Source of the DNA: Bacteroidota bacterium
Lineage (GTDB): Bacteria; Bacteroidota; Bacteroidia; 2-12-FULL-35-15
Direction: 5' to 3'
NCBI GenBank assembly: GCA_021413595.1
Contig: JAIOQD010000480.1
Location: 1-5,934 of the forward strand
DNA: 5,934 nucleotides
The translations under genes were made by a program, and so were the position numbers. Positions 5,103 through 5,934 of this stretch are shown here, piece by piece (the stretch's first letter is position 1; each line of letters opens with the position of its first letter). The notes under the pieces are model-generated. The model had not been told where the DNA came from and did no database searches. It saw nothing but the letters and a program-made list of their open reading frames with translations.

Positions 5103-5934
5103 TTATTTCCTACTCAACACCATATTTTTCAATGCTTCGATCCATTTTGGATGATCATTCAGACTTTCTACCAGCGTGATCTTCTCTCCACCATGCTCTT
5201 TAAAAATTTCGTTGTATTCGGTTCCGATTTCATAAATAGTTTCTAAACAATCTGAAACAAATGCGGGTGAAAAAACTAACATTTTCTTTTTACCTTCTTT
5301 TGCTTTTTGTGCAACTACCTTATCGCTATAAGGCTTTATCCATTTATCATTCAAGCGTGATTGGAAAGTACTTTCATATTTCCCTTCCGGAATATTTAAT
5401 CGTTTTACCAACTGACGTGTTGTTTCAAAACAATTGGCTCGGTAACAATAGTGATTGTTACTGGTAATGGAATCACAGCAGCTACCCAAATTACAAGTGT
5501 TTGCACCATAGTGCGCAGAACCTTTAAGGATGTGACGTTCGGGCAAACCGTGATAACTGAAAATAAAATAATCGTACTCATCAAAATTATATTTTTTTGC
5601 TACTTCAACGCATGCATCAATAAAACCGGGATTATCATAAAATTTTGAGATAATTTCAACAGATGGTGTGACCTCCCACTTTCCAATTATACGCAAAGCC
5701 TCTTCAACAGATGAACCTGTGCTTGAAGATGCATATTGTGGATACAAAGGGATCATAATAATTTTTTGTACCTGGGCTTCACGCAGTTTGTTCAATGCCG
5801 ATTCCATACTCGGGCTTTGATAACGCATCCCTAATTCAACTACAAACGAATTGCCTAAAGCTTTTTGTAATAGTGCTTTTACTTTAATACTATTTGTTAA
5901 AAGAGGAGATCCTTCTTTTGTCCAAATGTGTTGG
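5103..5934 (-). CDS. hemH: Ferrochelatase (protoporphyrin/coproporphyrin iron chelatase), C-terminal 276 residues
   Basis: The frame enters from the window end as QHIWTKEGSPLL and runs to TAA at 5105-5103. The first in-window ATG (5828) is internal, inside VVELGMRYQSP, not the start. Roughly 60 N-terminal residues are missing compared with the usual 310-345. The enzyme inserts Fe2+ into the porphyrin at the end of heme synthesis. Numbering from the first visible residue, the catalytic His128 sits in FSYHGLPER (125-133), FQSRLN...KWIKPYSD is at 190-204, and Glu231 lies in SDCLETIYEIG, the conserved acidic partner. A cysteine-rich insert carries Cys147, 152, 153, 163 and 168 (CNLGSCC ... CYRANC), reminiscent of microbial ferrochelatases that hold a [2Fe-2S] cluster. 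The gene converges on gpx and does not share an operon with it. Confidence 0.95.
   Translation of the reverse strand, partial: QHIWTKEGSPLLTNSIKVKALLQKALGNSFVVELGMRYQSPSMESALNKLREAQVQKIIMIPLYPQYASSSTGSSVEEALRIIGKWEVTPSVEIISKFYDNPGFIDACVEVAKKYNFDEYDYFIFSYHGLPERHILKGSAHYGANTCNLGSCCDSITSNNHYCYRANCFETTRQLVKRLNIPEGKYESTFQSRLNDKWIKPYSDKVVAQKAKEGKKKMLVFSPAFVSDCLETIYEIGTEYNEIFKEHGGEKITLVESLNDHPKWIEALKNMVLSRK

Noticed and set aside
5261..5648. Plus-strand open frames of 68 and 65 codons opposite hemH
   Set aside because: They lie fully antisense to clear ferrochelatase coding sequence with catalytic motifs, and the peptides have no recognisable features.
1..5934. CRISPR array, tRNA or rRNA genes
   Set aside because: No regularly spaced identical repeats and no cloverleaf or conserved rRNA segments were seen on either strand.

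Overview
The window looks like chromosome from a member of the Bacteroidota, perhaps Chitinophagaceae or another Sphingobacteriia-like group. The placement is inferred from low G+C, the absence of Shine-Dalgarno sequences before clear genes, a TAnnTTTG promoter box before the helicase gene, an outer-membrane barrel fragment ending in YKF, and the style of the ferrochelatase and helicase. No database search was possible.

Layout. Positions 1-445 (minus strand) hold the start of a small lipoprotein gene. Two bases upstream of its start codon ends what looks like the last ~60 codons of an outer-membrane beta-barrel gene that has lost its 5' part. Positions 479-1138 (minus) encode a lone 219-residue protein with two membrane helices and a soluble C-terminal domain. 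It is flanked on both sides by a related 17-base motif in the same orientation, which suggests a mobile or captured cassette next to the broken barrel gene. A 327-base divergent intergenic region follows, with an imperfect hairpin and the helicase promoter.

Positions 1466-4009 (plus) encode a full-length PcrA/UvrD-type DNA helicase with a repetitive Glu/Asn/Gln-rich insertion before motif V. Positions 4010-4316 hold repeat material: degenerate REP-like copies and a 117-bp MITE-like element with ~20-bp terminal inverted repeats and a near-duplicate 10-bp flank. Positions 4317-4874 (plus) encode a thiol (Cys-type) glutathione peroxidase. After a further multi-stem intergenic repeat (~4931-5060), the convergent gene at 5103-5934 (minus) is the C-terminal ~276 residues of ferrochelatase HemH, cut by the window end.

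The helicase (DNA repair and replication), peroxidase (peroxide detoxification) and ferrochelatase (last step of protoheme synthesis) are ordinary housekeeping genes and do not form one operon. The accessory content is the 2-TM gene with its flanking motifs and the intergenic repeats. The 2-TM gene is the best candidate for something undescribed; its N-terminal layout recalls small membrane proteins found near phage-defence genes, but no function is demonstrated here.
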